A stretch of 64,000 nucleotides of DNA, from the NCBI RefSeq assembly GCF_902806315.1, contig NZ_CADCWD010000015.1, positions 37,482 through 101,481 on the forward strand. The letters run 5' to 3'. Shown here one piece after another: positions 10,533-20,044 of this stretch. Both the position numbers and the translations under genes were made by a program. The stretch comes from an uncultured Sphingosinicella sp. GTDB lineage: Bacteria > Pseudomonadota > Alphaproteobacteria > Sphingomonadales > Sphingomonadaceae. Every line of letters starts with the position of its first letter. Position 1 is the first letter of the stretch. The notes beneath the pieces were generated by a model. That model made no database searches, was not told the origin of the DNA, and saw only the letters and a program-made list of their open reading frames with translations.

Positions 10533-11336
10533 CTAGCGGCCCGAACCCTTTATAAGCTCCAGCCCGTAATTCGCCAACCCCACGCGGTAGCGCTCGAGCT
10601 CCGGCGCCCAGCGAGTGAAGAGGGCACGGCCTTCGCCGGGCTCGTCCGGCCATAGTTTGTCGCGCAGCAGCCAGGCGGTGCGGCGGGCAATCCCTTCCTT
10701 GCCGTCGACGAAGGCGAGCGGGTGGGGAGAGGCAGCCGCAAGCTCTTCCTCGACCAGCGGAAAGTGGGTGCAGGCGAGCACCACCGTGTCGATCCGCTCT
10801 CCGTCGGGCTGGGACAGGAGCCCGTCCATAATTTCGGCATAAGCGGCGGTGTCGGCGGTCTCACCGCGGAGCTTGGACTCGGCGAGGTCGACCAGCTCGG
10901 CCGAGCCGTGGCGGATCACCGTGCAATCGGCTGCGAATTCGCTCGCCAGCCGATCCACGTAGGGCTGGCGCACAGTGGCCTTGGTGCCAAGCACGCCGAT
11001 AACTCGGCTTTGGGAGCGCTCGGCGGCCGGCTTGATGGCGGGCACGGTACCGACGATCGGCACGTCCAGCGCGGCTCGAACGCCGTCGAGCGCGATCGTG
11101 GAGGCGGTGTTGCAGGCGATGACGATCAGCTCGGGGTCGAACCGCTCGGACAAGCGGCCGAGCAATGCGGGCACGCGCGCCTCGATCTCGCCCGCGCGCT
11201 TGGTGCCATAGGGATAGCCGGCGCTGTCGGCGACATAGACGATCGGCGCTCGCGGCAGCAGCTCGCGGATGGGGCGCAGCACCGACAACCCTCCGATGCC
11301 GGAGTCGAAGACGAGCAGCGGTCGCGTGTGGCCCAT
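10533..11336 (-). CDS. murI: Glutamate racemase
   Basis: Makes D-glutamate for peptidoglycan. The 267-aa protein has [11 protein letters not shown] at the N-terminus and the two catalytic cysteines in IACNTAST and ACTHFPL. The ATG at 11336 and typical length support the call. It is divergent from plsY, sharing an intergenic region of about 105 nt. Confidence 0.95.
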   Translation of the reverse strand: MGHTRPLLVFDSGIGGLSVLRPIRELLPRAPIVYVADSAGYPYGTKRAGEIEARVPALLGRLSERFDPELIVIACNTASTIALDGVRAALDVPIVGTVPAIKPAAERSQSRVIGVLGTKATVRQPYVDRLASEFAADCTVIRHGSAELVDLAESKLRGETADTAAYAEIMDGLLSQPDGERIDTVVLACTHFPLVEEELAAASPHPLAFVDGKEGIARRTAWLLRDKLWPDEPGEGRALFTRWAPELERYRVGLANYGLELIKGSGR

Positions 11337-11441
11337 GGCGGCGCTTTAGCGGCCGCGGGGCCTGCCGCAAGCCGCTGAGGGCGCTGCCGAGCGTATAGGC
11401 AGGGCCATTTTTTGCTGATAATCCAGCGACCGTGGGGGACG

Positions 11442-12050
11442 ATGCTGACGCCTGAGATCCTTGCAGGGCCATTGCTCTCGCTGCTGCTCGGCTACGTGCT
11501 GGGCTCGATCCCGTTCGGCGTGCTGCTGACGCGGATGGCGGGAGCGGGCGACCTCAGGAAGGTCGGCTCGGGCAATATCGGTGCCACCAACGTGCTGCGC
11601 ACCGGGCGCAAGGGGCTGGCGGCACTGACCCTGATCCTCGACGGCCTCAAGGGCACGGCGGCGGTGCTGATCGTGAGCGCGACCTCGCCCGGACATGAGC
11701 CGCTCGCCGCAGCCGGGGCGATCTTCGGCCATCTTTATCCGGTCTGGCTCCGCTTCCACGGCGGCAAGGGCGTCGCGACCCTGTTCGGGGTCATGGCCGC
11801 GCTGCACTGGCCGTCCTCGCTCATCTATGCGGCGGTGTGGATCGGCACTTTGCTCTTCAGCCGCTTCTCGTCGGTGGCCGGGATCGCCGCCGCCTTGTCC
11901 GCCCCCGTCGCCGCCGCCCTGCTGGTGCGCTTCGATCTGGTGCTGCTCTATCTCGGCTTCGGCCTGCTGATCGCCTGGAAGCATCGCGGCAATATCGAGC
12001 GGCTTATTGCCGGCACCGAGCCGAAGCTCGGCCGCTCGAAGGATGCTTGA
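11442..12050 (+). CDS. plsY: Acyl-phosphate:glycerol-3-phosphate acyltransferase
   Basis: Inner-membrane enzyme that acylates glycerol 3-phosphate with acyl-phosphate, the first step of phospholipid synthesis. The 202-aa polytopic protein has the three PlsY motifs: GSIPFGVLLTR with VGSGNIGATNVLRTGRKG, then FHGGKGVATLFG, then the C-terminal AWKHRGNIERL. A TTG at 11412 would add ten residues, but the ATG at 11442 has GGGGGA just upstream and starts at the first helix. Its end overlaps the dprA start by 8 nt. Confidence 0.95.
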   Translation: MLTPEILAGPLLSLLLGYVLGSIPFGVLLTRMAGAGDLRKVGSGNIGATNVLRTGRKGLAALTLILDGLKGTAAVLIVSATSPGHEPLAAAGAIFGHLYPVWLRFHGGKGVATLFGVMAALHWPSSLIYAAVWIGTLLFSRFSSVAGIAAALSAPVAAALLVRFDLVLLYLGFGLLIAWKHRGNIERLIAGTEPKLGRSKDA

Positions 12051-13140
12051 GGTGTCCGCCTCGGAGGACCAGATCGCGCGGCTGCGGCTGATCCGGTCGG
12101 ACAATATCGGCCCGGTCACCTACTTCCACCTGCTCGCCCGCTTCGGCTCGGCCTCGGCCGCCCTCGACGCGGTGCCGGATCTCGCCACGCGGGGCGGGGG
12201 ACGGGCGCCGAGACTCGCCTCCCGCGCCTCGGTGGAGCGCGAGATCGAGCAGGTGGCGAGGCTCGGCGCGCGTTACCTATTCCTCGGGCAGGGCCTTTAT
12301 CCGCCCTTGCTCGCTGAGATCGAGACAGCTCCGCCCGCGTTGATTGTGAAGGGCCACGTCACTCTGCTCGAAAAGCCGGCGATCGCGATGGTGGGAGCAC
12401 GCAATGCGTCCGCCGCCGCCTGCCGCTTCGCACGCATGCTGGCGCAGGATGTGGGCGCGGCCGGCACCGTGATCGTCTCCGGCCTCGCCCGAGGCATCGA
12501 CACCGCCGCGCATGACGGCTCGCTGGAGAGCGGCACGATCGGTGTCATCGCCGGCGGGATCGATATCTTCTACCCGCCCGAAAATGAGGAGCGCCAGCGC
12601 GCGATCGCCGAGCGCGGCCTCCTCGTCGCCGAGCAGCCTCCGGGGGTCGAGCCCAGGGCGCGTCACTTCCCCTATCGCAACCGCATCATCGCCGCTCTTG
12701 CCCAAGGGACGGTCGTCGTGGAGGCTGCACCGCGCTCCGGCTCGCTCATCACCGCCCGCTACGCGACCGAGTTCGGCCGCGACGTGATGGCCGTCCCGGG
12801 CTCACCGCTGGATCCACGCGCGCAGGGTTGCAACCAGCTCATCCGTGAAGGCGCCATTCTCGTCCAGAATGCCGAGGACGTGCTGGAGACGATCCGCCCC
12901 TTCAGCCTGCGTCCGCTCGCCCAGCCGGGCCTCGACTATACCGCGCCTTCGGCTGCCCCCGATGCAAGCGAGGGAGAGCGCCGCACCGTCTCCGACCTGC
13001 TCAGCCCCACACCCGTGGGCGTCGACGAGATCATCCGCCAGTCCGGCCTCGCGCCCGCGATTGTCCAGACCGTTCTTCTGGAGCTGGAGCTTGCCGGCCG
13101 CCTGGAGCGCCATGCCGGCGGCAAGGTCAGCCTCGCCTGA
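12043..13140 (+). CDS. dprA: DNA processing protein DprA
   Basis: Binds incoming single-stranded DNA and loads RecA during natural transformation. The 365-aa protein has an N-terminal helix-hairpin region (LIRSDNIGPVTYFHLL), the Rossmann-like domain with MVGARNASAAAC, VSGLARGIDTAAH, PYRNRIIAAL and GSLITARYATEFGRD, and a C-terminal winged-helix segment (TPVGVDEIIRQSGL). The ATG at 12043 overlaps plsY; a GTG at 12052 is an alternative. Together with comM at 44 kb it suggests competence machinery, although no uptake genes are in this window. Confidence 0.95.
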   Translation: MLEVSASEDQIARLRLIRSDNIGPVTYFHLLARFGSASAALDAVPDLATRGGGRAPRLASRASVEREIEQVARLGARYLFLGQGLYPPLLAEIETAPPALIVKGHVTLLEKPAIAMVGARNASAAACRFARMLAQDVGAAGTVIVSGLARGIDTAAHDGSLESGTIGVIAGGIDIFYPPENEERQRAIAERGLLVAEQPPGVEPRARHFPYRNRIIAALAQGTVVVEAAPRSGSLITARYATEFGRDVMAVPGSPLDPRAQGCNQLIREGAILVQNAEDVLETIRPFSLRPLAQPGLDYTAPSAAPDASEGERRTVSDLLSPTPVGVDEIIRQSGLAPAIVQTVLLELELAGRLERHAGGKVSLA

Positions 13141-13151
13141 GGTAATCCGCC

Positions 13152-13640
13152 TTATCCAGCGCAAGATAGATGCTGTCGCACAGGCCGATGTGTGTTCCAG
13201 GTCCCGCTCGCCCGGCCGGTCTCGACGAAGCCGTAGCGCGTCACCAGCCGGACGGACGGCAGGTTGCGGGGGTCTATGTCCGCGGTCAGGCGGCTGACGT
13301 CCGGCCGTGTGAAGACATGGTCGAGGAAGGCCGTCATAGCTTCCGAGCCGAGGCCCAAGCCCCAATAAGCCGGCGAGAGGATGTAGCCGAAGTCGGGCAG
13401 CCGATAGGCGCCGATCTTGCCGATCGTCTTGCCGCCATAGACCACGACGAAGTCTTCGCTCTCTTCGGGCGTGGAGGCGATCATCCCCTCCAGCCACTCG
13501 CGGGTCCGATCGATACTCGCGTGCGGCGGTTCGGACCAATAAGTCATCGCTTGCTTGTTCGAGAGCACCGCGTGAAGCCCCTGGAGGTCCTCGGGACGCG
13601 CGCGGCGGAGCAGCAGGCGAAGGGTGCGAAGCTCGGTCAT
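13152..13640 (-). CDS. GNAT-family N-acetyltransferase, C-terminus probably frameshifted
   Basis: A 162-aa RimJ/RimL-like acetyltransferase. The N-terminus TELRTLRLLLRRARPEDL and the acetyl-CoA region YWGLGLGSEAM are clear, and NLPSVRLVTRYGFVETGRA is the usual last helix and strand. After TWNTH the annotated frame gives RPVRQHLSCAG, unlike the family. Another frame from the same spot reads IGLCDSIYLALDKADYL and stops at 13127-13129, just inside the dprA 3' end. The switch falls on a TG dinucleotide run at 13189-13195, so a two-base contraction (or sequencing error) probably altered the end. It may still fold. Confidence 0.8.
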   Translation of the reverse strand: MTELRTLRLLLRRARPEDLQGLHAVLSNKQAMTYWSEPPHASIDRTREWLEGMIASTPEESEDFVVVYGGKTIGKIGAYRLPDFGYILSPAYWGLGLGSEAMTAFLDHVFTRPDVSRLTADIDPRNLPSVRLVTRYGFVETGRASGTWNTHRPVRQHLSCAG

Positions 13641-13742
13641 GACACGGCAGCTTAGGCAGCGTGCAAGGGCTGCATCAACGGGCTTGACGCCTGCTCTTAA
13701 CCCTCACCACCCTACACGTGTACGCGTGAGGGAAACTTTTGA

Positions 13743-16301
13743 ATGAAGCTTGTTGTCGTCGAATCGCCCGCCAAGGCAAAAACCATCGAGAAATATCTTG
13801 GAGCGGGCTTTCGAGTGCTCGCCTCCTATGGCCACGTCCGCGATCTGCCGCCCAAGGACGGCTCCGTGGATCCGGATGCGGGCTTCGCGATGGAATGGGA
13901 GACGTACGCGGACAAGGCGCGGCAGCTCAAGGCCATCACCGACGAGGCGAAGAAGGCGGATTCGCTGATCCTCGCCACCGACCCTGACCGCGAGGGCGAG
14001 GCGATCAGCTGGCACGTCCAGGAGGTGCTGCAGAAGCGCAAGGCATTGCCCGCCCATGTGGAGCGCGTCACCTTCAACGCGATCACCAAGAATGCCGTCA
14101 CCGAGGCGATGCAGCGTCCGCGCGAACTCGACCATGATTTGATCGATGCCTACCGCGCCCGCCGCGCGCTCGACTATCTGGTCGGCTTCACGCTCTCGCC
14201 GGTGCTTTGGCGCAAGCTGCCGGGCGCCAAGTCGGCCGGCCGCGTCCAATCCGTGTCGCTGCGCCTGATCGTGGACCGCGAGCGTGAGATCGAGCTTTTC
14301 AAGGCGCAGGAATATTGGAGCGTCGCCGCGTTCATGGAAGCGGACGGGACCGAGTTTCTGGCCCGCCTCGTGCGCTTCCGGGGCGACAAGATCGACCGAT
14401 TGACGATCGGCGATCAAGGCACCGCCGAGGCGGCCAAGGCAGCCGTGGAGGCGGGGCGTTTCAGCGTCGCCTCGGTCGAGACCAAGCCCTTCACTCGCAA
14501 CCCGCCGCCGCCTTTCACCACCTCGACGCTCCAGCAGGAAGCGGCGCGCAAACTGGGCTTCTCGGCCAGCCACACGATGCGGGTGGCGCAGGGCCTCTAC
14601 GAGGACGGCGCGATCACCTACATGCGGACCGACGGCGTCGACTTCGCTCCCGAGGCGATCTCGGCTGCGCGGAAGGCAATCGCGACCCGCTACGATGGCG
14701 GCTATGTGCCGGACAAGCCGCGCGTCTACACCTCCAAGCAGAAGAATGCGCAGGAAGCGCACGAGGCGATCCGGCCCACCGACTTCAGCCGCGACCGCGT
14801 CGGCTCCGGCGATCACGCGCGCCTCTACGACCTCGTCTGGAAGCGTGCGCTGGCCAGCCAGATGGCGTCGGCTCGCCTCGAGCGGACCACCGTGGAACTC
14901 ACCGACGGCACGGGCCAGACGGCGCTTCGCGCGACCGGGCAGGTCGTGCTCTTTCCCGGCTTCATGGCCTTGTACGAAGAGGGCCGCGACGATGAGGGTG
15001 ACGAGGACAGCCGCCGGCTGCCGCGCCTCTCCGAAGGCGACTCGCCCGCCAAAAAGCGGGTCGTCTCCGAGCAGCATTTCACCCAGCCGCCGCCCCGTTA
15101 TTCGGAAGCGAGCCTGGTCAAGAAGATGGAGGAGCTCGGCATCGGCCGCCCTTCCACCTACGCCGCGATCCTTCAGACGCTGAAGGACCGCGAATATGTG
15201 CGGACCGACAAGAACCGTTTCTTCCCGGAGGAGAGCGGGCGGCTGCTGACCGCGTTCCTGGAGCGCTTCTTCGAGCGCTACGTGTCGTTCGATTTCACCG
15301 CCGGTCTCGAGGACAGCCTCGACGACATCTCCGGCGGCCGCGCGGAATGGCAGGCCGTGCTCGAAGCCTTCTGGCGCGACTTCAAGCCGAAGACCGTCGA
15401 GATCATGGAGCAGAAGCCGTCGGAGATCACCGTCGCGCTCGACGAGTTCCTGGCGCCCTATCTGTTCCCCGACAAGGCCGACGGCTCCGACGCTCGCCTG
15501 TGTCCGGCCTGCGGCGAAGGCCGGCTGGCGCTGCGCGGCGGCAAATTCGGCGCTTTCGTCGCCTGCTCTAACTACCCCGAATGCAAGTTCACCCGCCGCT
15601 TCGGCCAGGGCGGCGAGGAGGCTGGCGAAGACAGCGGGCCGGAGCTGCTCGGCAAGCACCCGGAGACGGATCAGGACGTGCTGCGCAAGACCGGCCGCTT
15701 CGGACCCTATGTCGAGATGGGCGAGGGCAAGGAGGCCAAGCGCGCCTCGATCCCAAAGGATGCGGGCGAGCTCGACCTCGATCTGGCGGTCCGGCTGCTC
15801 TCGCTTCCGCGCACGATCGGCGCGCATCCGGAGAGCGGCAATCCGATCACTGCGTCCATTGGCCGCTACGGCCCCTATCTCGCCCATGACGGCAAATATG
15901 CGAAGCTCGGCTCCACCGCCGACGTGTTCGAGACCGGCATGAATGCCGCGGTCGCCAAGCTCGCCGATGCGGCGAACGGCGGCGGCCGGGCGAGGGGCGC
16001 GCGTGAGCCGCTCAAGGTGCTCGGAGCCCATCCGCGCACCGAAGCCGAGATCAAGCTGATGGAAGGGCGGTTCGGCCCTTATGTGACCGACGGCACCACC
16101 AACGCGACCCTCCCCAAGAGCCTCGCGCCCGACGCGCTGACGCTTGAGGAAGCGGCGCAGCTCATCGACGACCGGGCCGCCAAGGGCCCGCCGCCGAAGA
16201 AGGGCAGGGGCCGCAAGGCGCCGGCGAAGAAGGCCGCGGCCGACAAGCCCGTGGCCAAAGCGCCTGCGAAGAAGAAAGCGCCCGCCAAGAAGAAGGCCTG
16301 A
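13743..16301 (+). CDS. topA: DNA topoisomerase I
   Basis: Type IA topoisomerase that relaxes negative supercoils. The 852-aa protein begins MKLVVVESPAKAKTIEKYLG (Toprim Glu) and has the Toprim acidic motif ATDPDREGEAISWH. The catalytic Tyr is in AITYMRTDG at about residue 293. A four-Cys zinc finger starts near residue 587 (CPACGEG to CSNYPECKF). Three GxYGPY-type repeats follow (RFGPYVEMGEG, RYGPYLAHDGK, RFGPYVTDGTT), and a Lys/Ala-rich tail closes the protein. The ATG at 13743 follows a GAGGGAAA ribosome site. The stop overlaps the next gene as TGATG. A long antisense frame opposite it is a codon-bias shadow. Confidence 0.98.
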   Translation: MKLVVVESPAKAKTIEKYLGAGFRVLASYGHVRDLPPKDGSVDPDAGFAMEWETYADKARQLKAITDEAKKADSLILATDPDREGEAISWHVQEVLQKRKALPAHVERVTFNAITKNAVTEAMQRPRELDHDLIDAYRARRALDYLVGFTLSPVLWRKLPGAKSAGRVQSVSLRLIVDREREIELFKAQEYWSVAAFMEADGTEFLARLVRFRGDKIDRLTIGDQGTAEAAKAAVEAGRFSVASVETKPFTRNPPPPFTTSTLQQEAARKLGFSASHTMRVAQGLYEDGAITYMRTDGVDFAPEAISAARKAIATRYDGGYVPDKPRVYTSKQKNAQEAHEAIRPTDFSRDRVGSGDHARLYDLVWKRALASQMASARLERTTVELTDGTGQTALRATGQVVLFPGFMALYEEGRDDEGDEDSRRLPRLSEGDSPAKKRVVSEQHFTQPPPRYSEASLVKKMEELGIGRPSTYAAILQTLKDREYVRTDKNRFFPEESGRLLTAFLERFFERYVSFDFTAGLEDSLDDISGGRAEWQAVLEAFWRDFKPKTVEIMEQKPSEITVALDEFLAPYLFPDKADGSDARLCPACGEGRLALRGGKFGAFVACSNYPECKFTRRFGQGGEEAGEDSGPELLGKHPETDQDVLRKTGRFGPYVEMGEGKEAKRASIPKDAGELDLDLAVRLLSLPRTIGAHPESGNPITASIGRYGPYLAHDGKYAKLGSTADVFETGMNAAVAKLADAANGGGRARGAREPLKVLGAHPRTEAEIKLMEGRFGPYVTDGTTNATLPKSLAPDALTLEEAAQLIDDRAAKGPPPKKGRGRKAPAKKAAADKPVAKAPAKKKAPAKKKA

Positions 16302-16594
16302 TGCTGCGCTGGTGGACGATCGGCAGGGCAACGGGCCTGGGCGTCAGCGCCGGGCTCGCGGCGCTGGTGCTGTGGCCGCTCTACGCGGCCCTGCAGGAGC
16401 GGGTCCTGTGGGCGTTTCTTGCGGCGCTCGCGGTGGCGGCGATTTGCGGGATATCGATCCTGCTGATCACGTTGCTCGACGCCGCCCTCAAGCCGCGCGG
16501 TCGAAGCCTGCGCCCGATCCGTGCCTTCGATGTCGTGGTCGGCCTGCTGCTCGCGGTGCCGAGCCTCATACAGCTCAATGCGCTTCTTGTCTGA
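16301..16594 (+). CDS. Small membrane protein of unknown function
   Basis: A 97-aa protein with about three hydrophobic segments (GLGVSAGLAALVLWPLY, VLWAFLAALAVAAICGI, FDVVVGLLLAVPSLI) and a basic loop ALKPRGRSLRPIR. The ATG shares its A with the topA stop (TGATG), so it is translationally coupled to topA. No family is recognised. Confidence 0.75.
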   Translation: MLRWWTIGRATGLGVSAGLAALVLWPLYAALQERVLWAFLAALAVAAICGISILLITLLDAALKPRGRSLRPIRAFDVVVGLLLAVPSLIQLNALLV

Positions 16595-16654
16595 GACGAA
16601 GCGCCGTCGCAAAAGAGGGATGGAACCGCCCCGGCCGACGAACTTTGGGGCGGA

Positions 16655-17215
16655 GTGATCGACCGCCTGCTTGCCTCCCGCACCGCCTACAAAGGCTGGT
16701 TCGACGTCCTCATGCTCAAGCTGAAACTCGCATCGGGTGAGGAGATCGAGCGTGAGATCGTCGAGCATCCAACCGGCGCGGCCGTGCTGCCCTTCGATCC
16801 TGATCGGCGTGTGGCGACGCTGATCACCGAGGCGCGGCCTCCCGTCCTTTACGTCGGCGAGGAACGAATGCTCGAAGTGATCGCGGGCATGGTCGAAGAC
16901 GACGATCCGGCGGATGCGGCCCGCCGGGAAGCGATGGAGGAAGGTGGGCTCAGCCTGCATGACCTTCACCATGTCGCGCGCGTCTGGGCGACGCCTGCCA
17001 CCTCCACCGAGCGAGTGGACTATTATCTGGCCGAATATCGCGGGCAGGACCGGGTGGGCCCCGGCGGGGGCCTTCCCGAGGAGGAAGAACATGTCCGTGT
17101 GAAGGAGGTGCCGCTCTCCGAACTTTGGGCAATGGCCGAGACGGGACGGCTGCGCGACGCCAAGACGCTGACGCTCGTCCAGGCGCTCCGCATTCGCAGG
17201 CCCGAGCTCTTCTAG
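16655..17215 (+). CDS. Nudix hydrolase, ADP-ribose pyrophosphatase-like
   Basis: A 186-aa Nudix protein that probably cleaves a nucleoside diphosphate sugar such as ADP-ribose or GDP-mannose. The Nudix box reads AGMVEDDDPADAARREAMEEGG: the RE..EE.G half is intact, while the first-helix acidic position is Asp rather than Glu. The N-terminal half (EIVEHPTGAAVLPFDPD) matches the ADPRase/NudK group. The start is GTG at 16655 behind GGGGCGGA. Its stop overlaps the convergent moeB stop in a shared CTAG. Confidence 0.88.
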   Translation: MIDRLLASRTAYKGWFDVLMLKLKLASGEEIEREIVEHPTGAAVLPFDPDRRVATLITEARPPVLYVGEERMLEVIAGMVEDDDPADAARREAMEEGGLSLHDLHHVARVWATPATSTERVDYYLAEYRGQDRVGPGGGLPEEEEHVRVKEVPLSELWAMAETGRLRDAKTLTLVQALRIRRPELF

Positions 17216-17967
17216 CCCTTGCAGCCCTTGCAGGCCGGGTCCTTGACGATCCTGATCGTTCGCAGGCCAGGCCTCAGGCCATCGAAGACGTGGAGCTTGC
17301 CCGTGGGATCTTCGCCGAAGCCGACAATCTCGCGAATAACCTCCATCGCCGCCCAGCTGCCGGCGATGCCCACCATTGCCCCGAGCACGCCCAGCTCCGA
17401 GCAGCTGTCGCAATCCTCCGCGTCGAAAGCATCGCCGACGAAGCAGCGATAGCATGGCTTGTCCGCCTCCCAGCCCCGAAAGGTCCCGATCTGCGCCTGG
17501 AATTGGCCGATGGCGGCGGAGACGAGCGGGATGCGGGCGGCGATGCAATAGTCCGAAACGATCAGCCGCGTCGCAAAATTGTCGGAGCCATCGAGCACCA
17601 CGTCCGCCTCGCCGAGCAAGTCCGCGACGTTGCTCCCGGTCAGGCGTTCGCGCACGGCCTCGAACCGTACGTCCGGATTCAGCCTCGCCACGGCATCCCG
17701 CGCGACCTCGGCCTTGGCTTTGCCGACGTCCGCTGTGCCGAACAGCGTCTGGCGCTGGAGGTTGTCCAGCGCGACCTCGTCATCGTCGATCACGCGCATC
17801 GCACCGACGCCGGCTGCCGCCAGATACTGGATGGCCGGCGATCCGATCCCGCCCGCGCCCACGAGCACGACCTGCGCGTCGACGAGCTTGCGCTGACCCT
17901 CTCCGCCAATCTCCTTGAGGACGATATGGCGGGCGTAGCGGTCGAGCTGATCGTCGCTGAGGCTCAT
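17212..17967 (-). CDS. moeB: MoeB/ThiF/HesA-family adenylyltransferase
   Basis: An E1-like enzyme that adenylates the C-terminal Gly-Gly of a sulfur-carrier protein (MoaD or ThiS). The 251-aa protein has the nucleotide loop [20 protein letters not shown], the Arg finger region [22 protein letters not shown], and two zinc CxxC pairs (CYRC and CKGC at the end). No rhodanese domain follows. Sequence alone does not separate MoeB from ThiF. Its ATG overlaps the dut stop (ATGA, 17964-17967). Confidence 0.88.
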   Translation of the reverse strand: MSLSDDQLDRYARHIVLKEIGGEGQRKLVDAQVVLVGAGGIGSPAIQYLAAAGVGAMRVIDDDEVALDNLQRQTLFGTADVGKAKAEVARDAVARLNPDVRFEAVRERLTGSNVADLLGEADVVLDGSDNFATRLIVSDYCIAARIPLVSAAIGQFQAQIGTFRGWEADKPCYRCFVGDAFDAEDCDSCSELGVLGAMVGIAGSWAAMEVIREIVGFGEDPTGKLHVFDGLRPGLRTIRIVKDPACKGCKG

Positions 17968-18401
17968 CGCCCGGTGGAACCGAAGCCGCCGCCCCCTCGC
18001 GCGGTGTCGTCCAGGCTCTCCACTTCGTCGAAGCTCGCGCGCAGCACCGGGGCGGGCACCAATTGCGCGATGCGCTCGCCGCGCACGATCTCGAAAGCTT
18101 CGGCTCCCAAGTTGGCGAGGATCACCTTCACCTCTCCCCGATAGTCGCTGTCGATCGTGCCGGGCGTATTGAGGCAGGTGATGCCGTGCTTCAGGGCGAG
18201 CCCGGAGCGGGGGCGCACCTGCACCTCGTAGCCTTCGGGAATGGCGATGGCGAAGCCGGTGGCGACCGCGTGCCGGGCGCCCGGCGCGAGGCTCAGGCTC
18301 TCGGCTGCAACGATATCGAGACCCGCCGCACCATGGCTCGCGTAGGAGGGGAGGGGCAGGCCCTCACCATGCGGGAGTCGCTTCAGCTTGATGTCGATCA
18401 T
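17964..18401 (-). CDS. dut: dUTP pyrophosphatase
   Basis: Hydrolyses dUTP to dUMP, protecting DNA from uracil and feeding dTMP synthesis. The 145-aa trimeric dUTPase has motifs [42 protein letters not shown] and the C-terminal [12 protein letters not shown] that closes over the active site. The ATG at 18401 has GGAAGG four nt upstream; a TTG at 18419 is less likely. The start lies 38 nt inside the DoxX frame. In many alphaproteobacteria dut follows coaBC directly. Confidence 0.95.
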   Translation of the reverse strand: MIDIKLKRLPHGEGLPLPSYASHGAAGLDIVAAESLSLAPGARHAVATGFAIAIPEGYEVQVRPRSGLALKHGITCLNTPGTIDSDYRGEVKVILANLGAEAFEIVRGERIAQLVPAPVLRASFDEVESLDDTARGGGGFGSTGR

Positions 18402-18837
18402 GAACCTTCCGCCCGGCAATCAATGCATCGAGCGAGTAGCGCCCGGCGCCCATGGTTGCAAACAGACCGCCCAGGAAGACGAGGATCAAGGCCGGCCACC
18501 AGCCGGAAAAGTCCTGGCTCCAGTGGACCATCCATACAGCGACGATGAAGTTGACGATGGTGATGAGGCCCAGCCAGCGCGTCAGCAGTCCGAGCACGAA
18601 ACCGATCCCGGCGATGAACTGCCACCAGACCGAGAGCGGTGCCATCAACTCGGGATAGGAGAAGTTGAACTGGACGAGGAACTTGACGAATTCGTCCATG
18701 CGCTCGGCACTGAAGATGTTGTCGTGGCTCTGGTAGATGAGGAACGCCCCCGTCACCCATCGCAGCGCCAGCAGGCCCAGGTCGCCGAGGCCCGCCAGCG
18801 GCGTCAGCAACAGCCAGTCAGTTTTCCGGTCTCCCAT
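18364..18837 (-). CDS. DoxX family membrane protein
   Basis: A 157-aa protein with four hydrophobic helices. [19 protein letters not shown] at the N-terminus and [16 protein letters not shown] in the middle are DoxX-like. Homologues are linked to quinone or thiol redox processes, but the activity is unknown. It overlaps coaBC by 20 nt at its start and dut by 38 nt at its end. Confidence 0.82.
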   Translation of the reverse strand: MGDRKTDWLLLTPLAGLGDLGLLALRWVTGAFLIYQSHDNIFSAERMDEFVKFLVQFNFSYPELMAPLSVWWQFIAGIGFVLGLLTRWLGLITIVNFIVAVWMVHWSQDFSGWWPALILVFLGGLFATMGAGRYSLDALIAGRKVHDRHQAEATPAW

Positions 18838-20041
18838 CCCCTTGCTCCCCCAGTTCGGCCGCGATCCGCTCCGCCAGCCGCCGCGCTACCTCGGCCTTGG
18901 ACAGCCGGTCCCAACTCTCCACCGCGTTGGCGCTGATCAGGTGAACGCTGTTCGCATCGCCGCCCATCACGTCGCCCGAGACGTCGTTGGCCACGATCCA
19001 GTCGCAGCCCTTGCGCGCGCGCTTGGCCCGGCCGTTCTCGATCACCTCCTCCGTCTCCGCGGCAAAGCCGATGAGGAGCCGCGGGCGCTGCGGTGACGAG
19101 GCGAGTTCTGCAAGCAGGTCCGGATTTTCGACCAAGGTGAGAGCAGGCGGGCTGCCGCCACTTTTCTTGATTTTCTGCGATGAGGCGTCGACCCTCCAAT
19201 CGGAGACGGCGGCGACCAGCACCGCGGCATCGGCCGGGAGCGCGGCTCCCAGGGCCTGCTGCATTTGCAGCGCCGTCTCCACGTCCACCCGGTCCACGCC
19301 GGGAGGGGTGGAAACGTTCACTGGCCCGGCAATCAGGCTCACCCGCGCCCCAAGCTGCGCCAGCGCGGCCGCGATTGCGAAGCCCTGCTTGCCCGAGGAA
19401 CGGTTGGCCAGGACGCGCACCGGGTCGATTGGCTCTTGCGTCGGCCCCGCGGTGACGATGATGTGCTTGCCTGCGAGCGAACGCCTGGCCGCGCGTCCGC
19501 TGATCGCCGGGTGCGCCTGGATGGCGCGCAGGATCGCGTCCGGCTCCGGAAGCCGCCCCGGTCCATATTCGCCGCAGGCCATGTCGCCCTCGTCGGGCTC
19601 GAGCACCGTCAACTCGTCGCGCCGGAGTTGCGCTACGTTGCGCAAAGTCGCTTCATGCTGCCACATCCGCACGTTCATCGCGGGCGCCGCCAGCACCGGC
19701 TTGTCGGTGGCGAGCAGCAAGGTGGTGGCAAGATCGTCGGCGATGCCCGCCGCCATCCGCGCCATCAGGTCCGCCGTCGCCGGGCAGACCACTACAAGGT
19801 CCGCCTGCCGGCTGAGCTGGATATGCCCCATCTCGACCTCGTTCTTCAGATCCCAGAGGCTGGTGTGAACCTCGTTCTCCGACAGCGCCGCCAGCGTCAT
19901 CGGCGTCACGAATTGCGCGCCGCGCTTCGTCAAGACGCAGGTCACCGACGCTCCCGCTTTGCGGAGCAGCCGGATCAGCTCGCAGCTCTTATACGCCGCG
20001 ATCCCGCCGCCGATGATGAGGAGGATGCGCTTGCCGAGCAC
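18818..20041 (-). CDS. coaBC: Bifunctional phosphopantothenoylcysteine decarboxylase / phosphopantothenate-cysteine ligase
   Basis: Carries out two steps of coenzyme A synthesis. The N-terminal flavoprotein CoaC domain shows IGGGIAAYKSCELIR, the catalytic-His segment NEVEMGHIQLSRQ, APAMNVRMW and the substrate-clamp Cys in GDMACGEYGPGR. The CoaB domain starts near residue 190 (AGKHIIVTAGPTQEPIDPVR) and includes NRSSGKQGFAIA, AAVSDWR and NPDLLAEL. The protein is 407 aa. The start is GTG at 20041, three nt after the ccdB stop. Confidence 0.97.
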   Translation of the reverse strand: MLGKRILLIIGGGIAAYKSCELIRLLRKAGASVTCVLTKRGAQFVTPMTLAALSENEVHTSLWDLKNEVEMGHIQLSRQADLVVVCPATADLMARMAAGIADDLATTLLLATDKPVLAAPAMNVRMWQHEATLRNVAQLRRDELTVLEPDEGDMACGEYGPGRLPEPDAILRAIQAHPAISGRAARRSLAGKHIIVTAGPTQEPIDPVRVLANRSSGKQGFAIAAALAQLGARVSLIAGPVNVSTPPGVDRVDVETALQMQQALGAALPADAAVLVAAVSDWRVDASSQKIKKSGGSPPALTLVENPDLLAELASSPQRPRLLIGFAAETEEVIENGRAKRARKGCDWIVANDVSGDVMGGDANSVHLISANAVESWDRLSKAEVARRLAERIAAELGEQGDGRPEN

Positions 20042-20044
20042 AGC

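Noticed and set aside
13704..16331. An 875-codon minus-strand open frame opposite topA, and other long antisense frames (for example 36833-38479 and 53057-54469)
   Set aside because: These are codon-bias shadows in GC-rich DNA. They lack recognisable domains, and the opposite strand encodes complete, well-conserved proteins.
18364..18401. A frameshift between DoxX and dut, suggested by the 38-nt overlap
   Set aside because: Both proteins are complete with normal ends, and dut has its own Shine-Dalgarno, so an ordinary gene overlap is the simpler reading.
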